Of a stretch of DNA of 64,000 bases, positions 25,656 to 34,920 are shown piece by piece (positions within the stretch are counted from its first letter, which is position 1; the number at the start of each line of letters is the position of its first letter). This stretch comes from Caldilineaceae bacterium (GTDB lineage: Bacteria > Chloroflexota > Anaerolineae > Caldilineales > Caldilineaceae). The stretch covers positions 310,001-374,000 of the forward strand of contig JALHQH010000001.1 in NCBI GenBank assembly GCA_022842065.1, in the 5' to 3' direction. A model generated the notes under the pieces. That model did not search any database and had not been told where the DNA came from. It saw nothing but the letters and a program-made list of their open reading frames with translations. The position numbers and the translations under genes are program-made.

Positions 25656-26582
25656 ATGATTAATTACCTTTTTTCGCGTTGTTTGCAGATGATTCCGCCG
25701 CTCTTTGGGTTGACGGTCATCTTATTTATTTTGCTGCGGGTGGGGGGCGATCCCCTGGCCCATCTGGTCGATCCCCAAGCTTCCGCCGAAGAGATTGCGG
25801 TGGTGCGGGCGGCTTATGGCTTTGACCGGCCGCTGCATGAACAGTACTTGCGCCAATTGGGCTTGATGGTGCGGGGCGATTTTGGCGATTCGTTTCGCTT
25901 TCGCACCGCAGCCTTGCCGCTGGTGATGGAGCGCTTGCCGGCAACCTTGGAATTGGCCCTCGCCGCGATGGTGGTGGCGCTGGTGATCGCCATTCCCGCT
26001 GGATTGCTCTCGGCGATCTATCAAAATTCACCCCTTGATCTCTTTGTCACCATCAGTTCAACCCTGGGCCGGGCGATGCCCAACTTCTGGATTGGGATTA
26101 TGTTGATTCTCTTGTTTGCCGTTACGCTGGGCTGGTTGCCCCCCTCCGGGCGCTTGGAAGCCACCTCGATCATCTTACCGGCAGTGACGTTGGGCAGCAG
26201 CATTGCCACGGCGTTGGCCCGGGTGCTGCGCTCCAGTATGTTAGAGGTGATGCGTCAGGAATATATTGCGACCGCGCGCGCCAAAGGGCTGGCGAACTAT
26301 TTTGTGCTGACCCGCCATGCCCTGCGCAACGCGCTCATTCCGTTTGTCACCGTTTTTGGGTTGCAGATGGCCTGGCTCTTGGGCGGGGCCGTGATTATCG
26401 AAGAGATCTTTGCCTGGCCAGGGTTAGGCCGGCTGATTCTGGCCTCGGTGCAAGTGCGCGATCTGGCGGTGGTCCAAGCGGGCGTCTTTATCTTTGCGCT
26501 GGTCGTGATGCTCACGAATCTGCTCGTTGATCTCTCCTATGCCCTGTTGGATCCCCGGATCCGCTATGGATCAACTTCATGA
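25656..26582 (+). CDS. Importer 2: ABC permease, DppB type
   Basis: 308-residue DppB-type permease. N-terminal helix MIPPLFGLTVILFILLRV is followed by the VGGDPLAHLV segment that corresponds to the GDP motif of the family. The EAA-like loop is near EYIATARAKGLAN and the C-terminal block is LLVDLSYALLDPRIRYG. It overlaps the next permease gene by four bases. ATG 25656 has no strong ribosome binding site. It should combine with the next gene and with ATPases encoded elsewhere, possibly those at 6998-9161. Confidence 0.93.
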   Translation: MINYLFSRCLQMIPPLFGLTVILFILLRVGGDPLAHLVDPQASAEEIAVVRAAYGFDRPLHEQYLRQLGLMVRGDFGDSFRFRTAALPLVMERLPATLELALAAMVVALVIAIPAGLLSAIYQNSPLDLFVTISSTLGRAMPNFWIGIMLILLFAVTLGWLPPSGRLEATSIILPAVTLGSSIATALARVLRSSMLEVMRQEYIATARAKGLANYFVLTRHALRNALIPFVTVFGLQMAWLLGGAVIIEEIFAWPGLGRLILASVQVRDLAVVQAGVFIFALVVMLTNLLVDLSYALLDPRIRYGSTS

Positions 26583-27484
26583 GCGCAGCCACACAAACCT
26601 TGGCACCACCCAAGCCCAAGCGGCGTGTCCGCTGGGTGACCAATCTGCTGCGTAGCCCCGTCGGGATCTTTGGGGTGATCGTGGTGCTTGCGGTGTTGAT
26701 CATGGCCTTTGGGGCACCCTTCTTGGCCCCCCATGATCCCACACAACTCAATTTAAAGTCACGCCTGCTCCCACCCGCTTGGTATGCGGAAGGGGAGTTG
26801 ACCTATCTGCTGGGCACCGATCAACTGGGGCGCGATCTGCTGAGCCGCATTATCTATGGCTCGCGCATCTCTCTGTTGGTCGGTGTGTTGGGGGTCGTCG
26901 TCTCCTTGGTGATTGGCGTCGCCTTGGGGTTGATCAGCGGCTACGTGGGGCACATGGTCGACGACATTATCTCCCGCGTCCTCGACACCTTTATGTCCAT
27001 TCCCTTTATTGTGCTGGCCTTGGCCGTGGTCGCGGCCTTGGGTCCTGGACAAGGCTCCGGTGTGATCACCTTGATTGTAGTGCTGGGGCTGACCGGCTGG
27101 GTGACCTTTGCCCGCGTGATCCGGGGCGAGGTACTCTCGATTAAACAACGAGATTATGTCGAATCGGCGCGCAGCATTGGGCAACGGGGCGGCCAGATTT
27201 TGGTGCGCCATATTTTGCCCAATGTGATGGCCTCGGTCATCGTCCTGGGCACCTTGCAGATCTCCACGGTGATCATTGCCGAGTCGTCGTTGAGCTTTTT
27301 GGGCTTGGGCGTACAGCCGCCCACCGTCACCTGGGGCATTATGTTGGCCGAAGGGCGCGACCATCTGGCCACCTCGTGGTGGCTCTCCACCTTCCCCGGG
27401 ATTGCGATTACGATCACCGTGTTGGGCACCATTTTGCTCGGCGACTGGCTGCGCGATGTCCTGGATCCACGGATGAAAACGTAG
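26579..27484 (+). CDS. Importer 2: ABC permease, DppC type
   Basis: 301-residue DppC-type permease. First helix GIFGVIVVLAVLIMAFGAPF, then LLGTDQLGRDLLSRII, EAA loop near YVESARSIGQRG, and the SFLGLGVQPPTVTWGIML block. It begins within the stop of the DppB gene (four-base overlap, ATGA). A 144-bp spacer with GTAAATCGGTACATCGGTAC repeats separates it from the S9 peptidase gene. Confidence 0.93.
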   Translation: MSAATQTLAPPKPKRRVRWVTNLLRSPVGIFGVIVVLAVLIMAFGAPFLAPHDPTQLNLKSRLLPPAWYAEGELTYLLGTDQLGRDLLSRIIYGSRISLLVGVLGVVVSLVIGVALGLISGYVGHMVDDIISRVLDTFMSIPFIVLALAVVAALGPGQGSGVITLIVVLGLTGWVTFARVIRGEVLSIKQRDYVESARSIGQRGGQILVRHILPNVMASVIVLGTLQISTVIIAESSLSFLGLGVQPPTVTWGIMLAEGRDHLATSWWLSTFPGIAITITVLGTILLGDWLRDVLDPRMKT

Positions 27485-27489
27485 GGAGG

Positions 27490-27565
27490 TAGAGAGGTAA
27501 ATCGGTACATCGGTACATCGGTACACAAGGATTGCCGCCCTATTACCGATTTACTGATTTACTTG
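27490..27565. repeat. GTAAATCG / CGATTTAC tandem words in opposed orientation
   Basis: AGGTAAATCGGTACATCGGT (plus a second ACATCGGTAC unit) on the left and TTACCGATTTACTGATTTAC on the right, able to pair. This is one of several places where this octamer is repeated (also 40195-40510, 48854-48964 and 60809-60877). It lies between the permease and peptidase genes. Confidence 0.65.
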
Positions 27566-27628
27566 TTTCCCGCTCTACTACATATTTCCCGTTCAAGAAT
27601 CTAGCTGGTTAGGTATAAGGAGTTCCGA

Positions 27629-29725
27629 TTGAGCAAACGACGTTTAACCTCCCAGGATCTGTTGCGGTTTCAGTTGGTGGATGATCCACAAGTTTCCCCC
27701 GACGGTACGCAGGTGGCCTGGGTGCGCACCTGGTTGGATGCGACCGAAAATCGGTATCGGTCCAACATTTTCTTGACCGAGATCGCCACGGGCGCGAGCC
27801 GCCAGCTAACGCACGGCAGTGGTTCAGATTCCCACCCGCGCTGGTCACCGAACGGGCAGGTGATTGCTTATCTTGCGTCCGGCGCAACGGGCGCGCCCCA
27901 GCCCGCGCTTGATCCGCCGCCGGCCGTCGACGTGACCGGCGGCGGCAGCCAGTTGCTGGTGATCCCGGCCACTGGTGGTGAGCCTCGACCCTTGACCAAT
28001 CTGGCCGGCGGGGTCCGCAATGTAGTCTGGGCACCGGATGGTTCACGGTTGGCCTTTAACAGCTATGTTGAGCCCAAACTCGGCCTGGAATTTGTGGCGG
28101 AGGCAGCCGGGGTTACAGCGGAAGATCCCTACACGCGTTTCAACCGCGATGTGCTGGTGATCGAACGGGTGCGCTGGCAGTCGGATAGTGCCGGCTTTAT
28201 CGGCAATTATCGCAGCCAAATTGTCTGGATTCCCTTTGACGCCAACGCGACCACGCTGCCGACTCCGGTCCTACTGACCAACGCCAGTGGTGATCTGTCA
28301 GCCCCCGCCTGGTCACCCGATGGCCGGCAATTGGCAACGACGGGTAACCTGGACCCCGGTGGGGAGCTCTTGCGCAACAGCTATATCTATTTGCTTGCTG
28401 TCGATGGCACGGCACCGGTTACCCCGCAAAAGCTCTTTGGCCTGGAGGAGATGCGCAGCAACGATCTCTCTTGGTCACCCGATGGCAGCACGATTGCGGT
28501 CTGTGGCCACAACGACCCGGTGAAAGGGCATTACGGCAACCAGATGCTCTGGCTGATCGCCGTGGCCGATGGCAGCGCGACCTGTGTCACCGCGCAACTG
28601 GATCGCGCCCTGGGTGATTATTCGCGCAACCAGGATCTACGCCGCTATGGCGGGGATGACAGCCCGCGCTGGCTCCCCGATGGCCAGGCGCTTTTCGTGC
28701 TGGTCAATGAAGCCGGTTCGGTTGACCTCTACCGGATCAACCGCCAAGATGGCGCGGCGACCGCCTTGACCCAAGGCCGCCATTCGCTGGTGGCCTTTAC
28801 CACCGACGCCACGGCCCAAACGATTGTAGCGCTGATTGGCGATGACATGAACCCTGGTGACCTCTTCCGCGTCGAATTACAGGAGGATGGCTCGGCGACC
28901 CTGCACCCCCTCACGGATGTCAACCGGGAACTGCTGGATGAGTTGGAACTGACCGCGCCGATCCGCTTTCAAGTGCCGTCGGGCGACGTGCTGGTCGATG
29001 CGTGGCTGGTGCCGCCGGTCGGGGCCGAGCCAGGCAAACGCTACCCAGTGATTCTCTACACCGGTGGTGGCCCCGGCGGGATGCGCGCCAGTGTCTTTTG
29101 CCATGAATTTCATCTCTATGCCGCGCACGGTTATGCGGTGCTCCACTGCAATACGCGCGGCAATCATGGTTATGGCGAAGCCTTTTCGCTGGCCACGCGC
29201 GGCCACTGGGGCGATCTCGATTATGAAGACAATATGGCCTGTTTGGCCGCGGCTTGCGCCCAATTTGACTTTATCGATCCCGCCCGCCGCGCCGTGGCCG
29301 GCGGCAGTTACGGCGGCTACAGCGCGCTCTGGATCATCGCCCGTCACCCTGATTTCAAGGCGGCGGTCGTGGATCGCTCGCTGGTCAACCGCTATGGCTT
29401 TGTGGGTGACATGAGTTTCCTGTTGGATCGGGTCGAGTTCGACAAACAAGCGCCCTGGGAAGCGCCGGAAAAATATCTCGAACGCTCCCCGCTCCAATAT
29501 GTGGGCAGTGTCCGCACCCCCACCCTGGTCGTCCACTCCGGTCAAGATTTGCGCTGCCCGGTGGGGCAGGGCGAAGCGCTCTACCTGGCCTTGCAACGGG
29601 TGGGTGTACCAACCGAGTTTGTCCGCTTTCCCAATGAAAGTCATGAGCTATCGCGATCAGGCCGTCCCTGGCATCGGGTCTTTCGGCTCGACCGCTATTT
29701 GGACTGGTTTGCGCGCTGGTTGTAG
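27629..29725 (+). CDS. S9-family serine peptidase (acylaminoacyl/dipeptidyl peptidase type)
   Basis: 698-residue prolyl-oligopeptidase-family enzyme: a seven-bladed beta-propeller with repeated WSPDG/WAPDGS words in the first ~400 residues, and a C-terminal alpha/beta-hydrolase domain. Catalytic triad: Ser in GGSYGGYSALW, Asp in VVHSGQDLRCP and His in NESHELSRSG. No signal peptide is seen, so it probably acts in the cytosol on imported oligopeptides. The start is TTG 27629, supported by ATAAGGAG (27615-27622) six bases upstream; no ATG fits the spacing. It follows importer 2, so it may process the peptides that importer brings in. Confidence 0.93.
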   Translation: MSKRRLTSQDLLRFQLVDDPQVSPDGTQVAWVRTWLDATENRYRSNIFLTEIATGASRQLTHGSGSDSHPRWSPNGQVIAYLASGATGAPQPALDPPPAVDVTGGGSQLLVIPATGGEPRPLTNLAGGVRNVVWAPDGSRLAFNSYVEPKLGLEFVAEAAGVTAEDPYTRFNRDVLVIERVRWQSDSAGFIGNYRSQIVWIPFDANATTLPTPVLLTNASGDLSAPAWSPDGRQLATTGNLDPGGELLRNSYIYLLAVDGTAPVTPQKLFGLEEMRSNDLSWSPDGSTIAVCGHNDPVKGHYGNQMLWLIAVADGSATCVTAQLDRALGDYSRNQDLRRYGGDDSPRWLPDGQALFVLVNEAGSVDLYRINRQDGAATALTQGRHSLVAFTTDATAQTIVALIGDDMNPGDLFRVELQEDGSATLHPLTDVNRELLDELELTAPIRFQVPSGDVLVDAWLVPPVGAEPGKRYPVILYTGGGPGGMRASVFCHEFHLYAAHGYAVLHCNTRGNHGYGEAFSLATRGHWGDLDYEDNMACLAAACAQFDFIDPARRAVAGGSYGGYSALWIIARHPDFKAAVVDRSLVNRYGFVGDMSFLLDRVEFDKQAPWEAPEKYLERSPLQYVGSVRTPTLVVHSGQDLRCPVGQGEALYLALQRVGVPTEFVRFPNESHELSRSGRPWHRVFRLDRYLDWFARWL

Positions 29726-29745
29726 TACGCTTGATTAAATTTTTG

Positions 29746-29871
29746 TGTAACTACCACCCCTCCCTAACCCTCCCCTGCTAAGGGAGGGGACTGTTGACGA
29801 CGCAACTGTTCCTCCCCTTACCAGGGGGACGGGTGCCCTTAGGGCGCGGAGGGGGTGGCTTGGTAGTTACA
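29746..29871. repeat. CCCTCCCTAACCCTCCCC element with TGTAACTACCA ends
   Basis: Bounded by TGTAACTACCACCCC and GGGTGGCTTGGTAGTTACA, with CCCTCCCTAACCCTCCCCTG and an internal CTAAGGGAGGGG-type hairpin. It fills most of the gap between the S9 peptidase gene and the aspartoacylase-like gene. Confidence 0.8.
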
Positions 29872-29909
29872 TTTTTGTTTACCAATTGATTCAGCAAAGA
29901 AGGAAAATT

Positions 29910-31028
29910 ATGGCAGCGACAATCAAAGTCGGCGAGAGCGTGGTCGCCGCGGGGGAACGGGCCTTTGGCTATCTGCATATCGGCTATCTGGCCGGCGGCA
30001 CGGAAGTACGGATTCCCTACCAGGTGATCAATGGCGTGGGCGACGGGCCGACGGTCTGCCTCGAATCGACCATGCATGGCTGGGAGCCAATGGGGGCGGA
30101 GATCATTCGCCGCGCCACGCAGCAGATCGATCCGCAGAAATTAAATGGCACTGTCCTCTGTATCCCCCTGGCCAGCCCGATGACGATTGAATTTGGCGGC
30201 ACCATTGAAAGCGCCGGCTTACGGGTCAATCCGGTGGACATGCTCGATATGAATCGCGTCTGGCCGGGCAGCAATACCAACGCCTGGCTCACGGAGCAGA
30301 TGGCCTATGCCCTGTGGACCGAAGTGGTGAGCAAGTGTCAATATGTGGTTGACTTGCACGATGGCACCGGGGCCTGTGATGAATTGCCGGTCGCCTTCCC
30401 CCAAGCCTTCCCCACTGATCCGAGCAAGGCGGTGGCGGGCGAAGTGGCTGATGGCATTGGGCGCGATGCCAGCGATCTGCGCGAGCCGATTACCACCGAG
30501 TATCTAACGCGCATGAAAGAGAATATCCGCGAATTGGCGATTGCCTTTGGCGCACCGGTGATCTGGTGGCGTGAACGGCCGATCAACCCCAACATGTTGA
30601 CCGGCCAATGTTCGCTCAATGGCATTACCTGTCTGGTTGCCGAGTGTGGTGGCGGCGGCATGATCGACTTCACCATCGACCAGGGGGTCGATTGTCTGCT
30701 CAATGTGCTCAAACATCTCAACATGATCGAGGGCGCGCCGGTCTTGCCCAAAGAGCAGATCATGGTCAGCAACTACACGGTCTACCGCTCCAAGGGCGGT
30801 GGCTTTTATCTGCAAGAAGAGGGCATTGTGCTCGGCGCGACGGTGACCAAAGGGCAACTGCTGGGGCGCGTCTTGGACCCGCTGACCAGTGAAGTGCGCG
30901 AAGAGTGTCGTTCGCCGGTCAATGGCCTGATTATCAGCCGCCGGTTGCGCATGCCGATCAATCCGGGCGGCTACATTGCCCACATTGCCGACACCGATTC
31001 GATTCTCTGGACACGCGAAAACGGGTGA
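29910..31028 (+). CDS. Succinylglutamate desuccinylase/aspartoacylase-family zinc hydrolase
   Basis: 372-residue M14-like deacylase. Zinc ligands are visible as HGWE (His and Glu) in ESTMHGWEPMGAE and His in VVDLHDGTG; the candidate catalytic Glu is in CLVAECGGGGM. Family members remove acyl groups from N-acylated amino acids. The C-terminal part (about 290-372) is the usual beta domain. ATG 29910 is preferred over 29886 because AGAAGGA lies five bases upstream. The next gene, an amidohydrolase, starts four bases after its stop. Likely a cytosolic N-acyl-amino-acid or related amide hydrolase. Confidence 0.87.
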   Translation: MAATIKVGESVVAAGERAFGYLHIGYLAGGTEVRIPYQVINGVGDGPTVCLESTMHGWEPMGAEIIRRATQQIDPQKLNGTVLCIPLASPMTIEFGGTIESAGLRVNPVDMLDMNRVWPGSNTNAWLTEQMAYALWTEVVSKCQYVVDLHDGTGACDELPVAFPQAFPTDPSKAVAGEVADGIGRDASDLREPITTEYLTRMKENIRELAIAFGAPVIWWRERPINPNMLTGQCSLNGITCLVAECGGGGMIDFTIDQGVDCLLNVLKHLNMIEGAPVLPKEQIMVSNYTVYRSKGGGFYLQEEGIVLGATVTKGQLLGRVLDPLTSEVREECRSPVNGLIISRRLRMPINPGGYIAHIADTDSILWTRENG

Positions 31029-31032
31029 GCGC

Positions 31033-32502
31033 ATGCGCACGTTGATCCAAGGCGGTTGGGTAGTTGGCTTTCAACAAGGACACCATGCGATTCTGCGCGA
31101 TGGGGTGGTCGTCATGGAAGGTGACCAGATTCTCCATGTTGGCCCCGACTTTACCGGCGCGATCGACCAAACCATCGACGCGCGCGGGAAGTTGGTCGCC
31201 CCTGGCTTTGTCAACGCGCATGCCTTGGCGAACATCGATATTCAAACCCTAACCCTCGATAGCAGCGAAGTGGGCTTTGCCGCTGGTCAAGCCTATGCGG
31301 TCGAGGGCAAAGGGACCTTGGAGCTGAATGAGGCGCGGCTGCGCACCAGTGCGCGCTTCTCCTTGGTGCAACTGCTCAAAGGCGGCTCGACCACGATCGT
31401 CGAGATCACGACGATGGCCCCTTCGCGCTTTGAAGTACCGCGCGCCGAGGTGCCCATCCTGGCCGAAGCGGCGACAGCACTGGGGGCACGCATCTACCTT
31501 TCGCACAAGTTCCGCGCCGGCAAACGCTACCGCGATCAACAGGGCGTCACCCATTACCATTGGGATGAAGCGGCGGCGCACGCCGGGTTGGCCTATGGCG
31601 AGGCGATGGTCGAACGCTATGAAGGCACACAAAACGGCCGGTTGCGCACCATGTTCTTCCCCTATCAATTTGATGCGTGTACGCCGGAACTATTGCGGGC
31701 GGTCAAACAGGTTGCCAACCGCTGTAGCGTGCCCGTACACATGCACACCTCACAAACACTCTTTGAATTTCACGACAGCCTGCGGCGCTTTGGCAAGAGC
31801 CCCGTGCAGTTGCTCGACAGTCTCCATTTTCTGGATGAGCGGACGATCCTGACCCATCTCATCTACACAACAGCCCATCCCCAATCCGGCTTTCCGGTGG
31901 ACGACCAGACCGATCTGAAAATTGTCGCCAACCGGGGGACGCATGTTGTCCATTGTCCCGTCGTCTATGCGCGGCGCGATCGGCTGCTTGGCTCCTTCGC
32001 CCGTTATCGCGAGCTGGGGATCAACGTGGGGCTGGGGACGGATACCTTTCCCCAGGATATGATCGAAGAGATGCGTTGGGCTGCGCTCGGCTGCAAGTGG
32101 ATCGACCGCGATGCCAACCGCGGCACAGCGCGCGATGTCTTTAATGCCGCGACGCTGGACGGTGCCCGCATCCTGGGCCGTGAGGACATTGGTCGCCTGG
32201 CTCCTGGGGCCAAGGCAGACATTATCATCGTTGATTTCACCCGCCAACATATCGGGCCGGTCGATGACCCGATCAAGACCCTGGTCTACGCCGCCAACGG
32301 GACGGATATCGAAACGGTCTTTGTGGATGGCAAGCTGGTCGTGCAGGACGGACTGGTGGTTGGGGTCGATGAAGCTGCGCTACGACAAGAGGCTGCGGCC
32401 GTCCATCTCTGGCAGCGTGAACAGTTGGCGGCGCATCATCCCAGTGGGCTGGCCGCGCACGAACTCTTTCCGCCCACTTATGCGACGGTTGAGAATCATT
32501 AA
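31033..32502 (+). CDS. Amidohydrolase-superfamily protein lacking the second His of HxH
   Basis: 489-residue protein of the cytosine deaminase/chlorohydrolase branch. Metal-site segments: PGFVNAHALANI, VHMHTSQTLFEFH, ILTHLIYTTAH and GLGTDTFPQD (Asp). The first motif normally reads HxH; here the second His is Leu, whereas the paralogue at 32888 has HAH. The composite domain of the superfamily and the C-terminal VDGKLVVQDG strand are intact. ATG 31033 lies four bases after the upstream stop. It may bind the metal differently, or have lost hydrolase activity. Operonic with an aspartoacylase-like gene. Confidence 0.82.
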   Translation: MRTLIQGGWVVGFQQGHHAILRDGVVVMEGDQILHVGPDFTGAIDQTIDARGKLVAPGFVNAHALANIDIQTLTLDSSEVGFAAGQAYAVEGKGTLELNEARLRTSARFSLVQLLKGGSTTIVEITTMAPSRFEVPRAEVPILAEAATALGARIYLSHKFRAGKRYRDQQGVTHYHWDEAAAHAGLAYGEAMVERYEGTQNGRLRTMFFPYQFDACTPELLRAVKQVANRCSVPVHMHTSQTLFEFHDSLRRFGKSPVQLLDSLHFLDERTILTHLIYTTAHPQSGFPVDDQTDLKIVANRGTHVVHCPVVYARRDRLLGSFARYRELGINVGLGTDTFPQDMIEEMRWAALGCKWIDRDANRGTARDVFNAATLDGARILGREDIGRLAPGAKADIIIVDFTRQHIGPVDDPIKTLVYAANGTDIETVFVDGKLVVQDGLVVGVDEAALRQEAAAVHLWQREQLAAHHPSGLAAHELFPPTYATVENH

Positions 32503-32815
32503 TGGAAAACATAACTACCAAGCCACCCCTCCCGACCTCCCCCGTGTACGGGCTTAGCTTTAGCCACAAGTTGAAGGTGAGGGGATACCGCCCAGGCTTA
32601 AAAGCACTGGGCTACCAAATAATGCCCCATCAATGGGGCTCGATCGTTGGCCCACAAGCCCGGTTTAGCGGGCGTTGTTTCGTAGCCCGACGGCTTTAGC
32701 CTCGGGCGCACTGACTAAAAATGTGGGTATTGGTAAGCCAAACTGGGGAGGAGTGGCGTATTCCCGCCCCGAAGTCGGGGGGGGGTAGGGAGGGGTTAGT
32801 CGTTAATGGAAAACA
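32499..32815. repeat. Composite repeat block between 13-bp direct repeats
   Basis: TTAATGGAAAACA occurs at 32499-32511 (overlapping the amidohydrolase stop) and again at 32803-32815. Between them lie pieces of the CCCTCCC element (ACCAAGCCACCCCTCCC at the left, GGGGTAGGGAGGGGTTAG at the right) and smaller hairpins: GCCCCAT/ATGGGGC at 32624-32639 and GCCCG/CGGGC at 32686-32706. It looks like one repeat inserted in another. The remaining bases to 32887 hold nothing I recognise. Confidence 0.6.
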
Positions 32816-32887
32816 CTTAATGGTTAACGGCTCCGCACCACCAGCGCGGTGTTCGCAATGGGGTGAATAGTTAGCAGCGAGGCCAAG

Positions 32888-34345
32888 ATGATCACACTGT
32901 TACGCGGCGGCTGGTTAGCCGCCTGGGATGGCAGACAACATCAGATCATCGAGCGGGGCGAAGTGGCCTTTGCGGGGGATCAGATCCTCTATGCCGGTCC
33001 GCACTTTGCGGGCCAGGCCGACACCGTCGTCGATCAGCCGACCTGGTTCATCTGCCCCGGCTTTATCAATCTACACGCCCACCTGGGGCTCGACTTGATG
33101 GCATCTGTAGTCGACGTGCCCCGATCAGCGCGGTTTGCCCCCAGCCAGGAGTTTGTTGAACGTGCCCCGCTTTTTCTGGAACCAACACTTACCCCAGCAG
33201 AGCAGCAAGTAAATGCTGAGATCGGGTTGGTCCAGCAATTGCGTTGCGGCGCGACGACCATTGTCGATGCCGCGGGGTCGGGCACGATCTGGTGGCTGGG
33301 CAATCCGCCGGATGATGAAGCCATGCTGGTCGATACGGTGGGGCGCATTGGCTCGCGCGCCTATCTTTCGCTCTCCTACCGCAGCGGGCGCGCCTATCAA
33401 AAGCGTGATGGCAGTCGCGGTTGGCATTGGGATGAGGCCATGGGGCTGGCAGGGTTGCAGGAGGCAGTGCGTTTTGCCGAGCGCTTTAACGGTGCGCACG
33501 GTGGCCGGGTCCAGAGTCTGCTCTGCCCCCATGCGGTTGATAATTGTAGCCCAGATCTCTTGGCGGCGACACGACGCGAAGCGCGTAATGGCCATTTGTT
33601 GACGCAGATCCATACAGCGCAATATCCCTACGAAGTTACCCTGATCCGCGAGCGTTATGGCGATACCCCCGTCGGGCATCTACACCAGATCGGCTTTCTG
33701 GGGCCGGAGATCATCCTCGGTCATTGCATTTTCATCAGCGGTCATCCGGCGATCGGGGGCGATCCACAGCGCGATTTACAGTTGATCGCCGATGCCGGCT
33801 CGCCCGTGGCCCATTCGCCCCTGCCCTTTGCGCGCATGGGGGAAGCGCTCTACAGCCTGCCGCGTTATCTTGACCAGGGCATCACGGTCGGCATCGGCTG
33901 TGACATCTGGCCGGCGGACATCATCAGTGAAATGCGGCTGGCCTGGGTTCTGGGCAAACAGACCAACGGTACGGCCGAGCGCCCAACCTGTCACGAACTT
34001 TTTCATGCCGCCACGGTGGGCAGCGCCAACGCCTTGCAGCGCCCCGATCTGGGTCGGCTGGCCGCGGGGGCGCAAGCGGATCTGGTCTGTGTCGATCTGG
34101 GCGGCTTTCACTTTGGGCCAGTCATTGATCCGATCAGGTCGCTGATCCTCTTTGGCAGTGGGCGCGATGTAGATACGGTCTATGTGGCGGGGCAATCGGT
34201 GGTGGCGGCAGGGCAGGTGCTTCATGCTGATGAAGCGCGGCTACGGGCTGCGGCCCCGGCCATTCAGCGCAAATTGTACGCAGCAGCGGCCGCCCGTGAC
34301 CCCCTAGGGCGCACAGTTGAAACTATCCTCAACCCAACGGGGTAA
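32888..34345 (+). CDS. Amidohydrolase-superfamily enzyme (cytosine deaminase/chlorohydrolase type)
   Basis: 485-residue metal-dependent hydrolase. All ligands of the mononuclear site are present: HxH in GFINLHAHLGLD, His in LLTQIHTAQ, His in ILGHCIFISGH and Asp in GIGCDIWPAD. It is the intact member of a set of three paralogues (31033, 32888, 41610) that share the EMRLAW/EMRWAA helix and the DPIRSLILF-type C-terminal block. The predicted reaction is deamination or hydrolysis of a ring or amide C-N bond; substrate unknown. ATG 32888 is preceded by GCGAGGCC. A 385-bp repeat-rich gap separates it from the previous paralogue. Confidence 0.88.
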   Translation: MITLLRGGWLAAWDGRQHQIIERGEVAFAGDQILYAGPHFAGQADTVVDQPTWFICPGFINLHAHLGLDLMASVVDVPRSARFAPSQEFVERAPLFLEPTLTPAEQQVNAEIGLVQQLRCGATTIVDAAGSGTIWWLGNPPDDEAMLVDTVGRIGSRAYLSLSYRSGRAYQKRDGSRGWHWDEAMGLAGLQEAVRFAERFNGAHGGRVQSLLCPHAVDNCSPDLLAATRREARNGHLLTQIHTAQYPYEVTLIRERYGDTPVGHLHQIGFLGPEIILGHCIFISGHPAIGGDPQRDLQLIADAGSPVAHSPLPFARMGEALYSLPRYLDQGITVGIGCDIWPADIISEMRLAWVLGKQTNGTAERPTCHELFHAATVGSANALQRPDLGRLAAGAQADLVCVDLGGFHFGPVIDPIRSLILFGSGRDVDTVYVAGQSVVAAGQVLHADEARLRAAAPAIQRKLYAAAAARDPLGRTVETILNPTG

Positions 34346-34349
34346 GGAC

Positions 34350-34440
34350 AAACCCCCACCTAACCTCCCCCAAACAAGGGGAGGCACAGTCACGGGTCAA
34401 CCATTCCCTCCCTTAGCAGGGGAGGGTTAGGGAGGGGTTA
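34350..34440. repeat. CCCTCCC-type palindromic element
   Basis: AAACCCCCACCTAACCTCCC on the left and GCAGGGGAGGGTTAGGGAGG on the right, with a shorter internal hairpin. Member of the dispersed family; it lies downstream of the amidohydrolase gene. An AT-rich stretch (34450-34500) between it and the next gene may hold the promoter. Confidence 0.75.
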
Positions 34441-34515
34441 TTCGTTACGACCCACGAGGGATTTTCTTCAAAAATTTTAGCGGGTTTACCTATTTAACCG
34501 AATTGCGAGAAACCA

Positions 34516-34920
34516 ATGCCAAACCAACCTTTCTTTGAGATGATCCAGCCGGACAATATGTACCAGACGCCGAGTTATGTTCATGCCATGCGCGCCGGCA
34601 ATACGATCTATGTGGCGGGACAGGTGGCCAAAGATGCTGATGGGGTCTTGGTGGCGCCAAATGATGCTGAGGGGCAGGCCCGTTTTGTCTACGAGAACTT
34701 GCGCCGGGTGCTGGAAGCGGCGGGGGTCACCTTTCGCAACGTGGTGAAGATCACAACCTTCCTCGTTGATCGGGCCGACTCGCCCGCGGTCTCCAAGGTG
34801 CGCTTTGAATATTTCGGCGACCACCGGCCCCCGCACACCGGGCTAATTGTGGCCGGGTTGGGCAGTCCAGAGGTCAAGCTGGAAGTCGAAGTGATCGCCG
34901 TAAAAGAAGAGGCCGCATGA
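34516..34920 (+). CDS. RidA/YjgF-family protein with Arg-to-His change
   Basis: 134-residue RidA-fold protein, normal length for a subunit of the trimer. Family blocks: GNTIYVAGQVAKDADG, NLRRVLEAAGVTFRNVVKIT and KLEVEVIAV. Active RidA enzymes hydrolyse imines and enamines using an Arg in a P-A-R segment near the C-terminus; here that place reads RPPHTGLIV, so the Arg is replaced by His. It may lack imine deaminase activity and serve another role. The gene overlaps the aminotransferase gene by four bases, and a link to a PLP enzyme that releases enamine by-products is common for this family. Confidence 0.88.
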   Translation: MPNQPFFEMIQPDNMYQTPSYVHAMRAGNTIYVAGQVAKDADGVLVAPNDAEGQARFVYENLRRVLEAAGVTFRNVVKITTFLVDRADSPAVSKVRFEYFGDHRPPHTGLIVAGLGSPEVKLEVEVIAVKEEAA

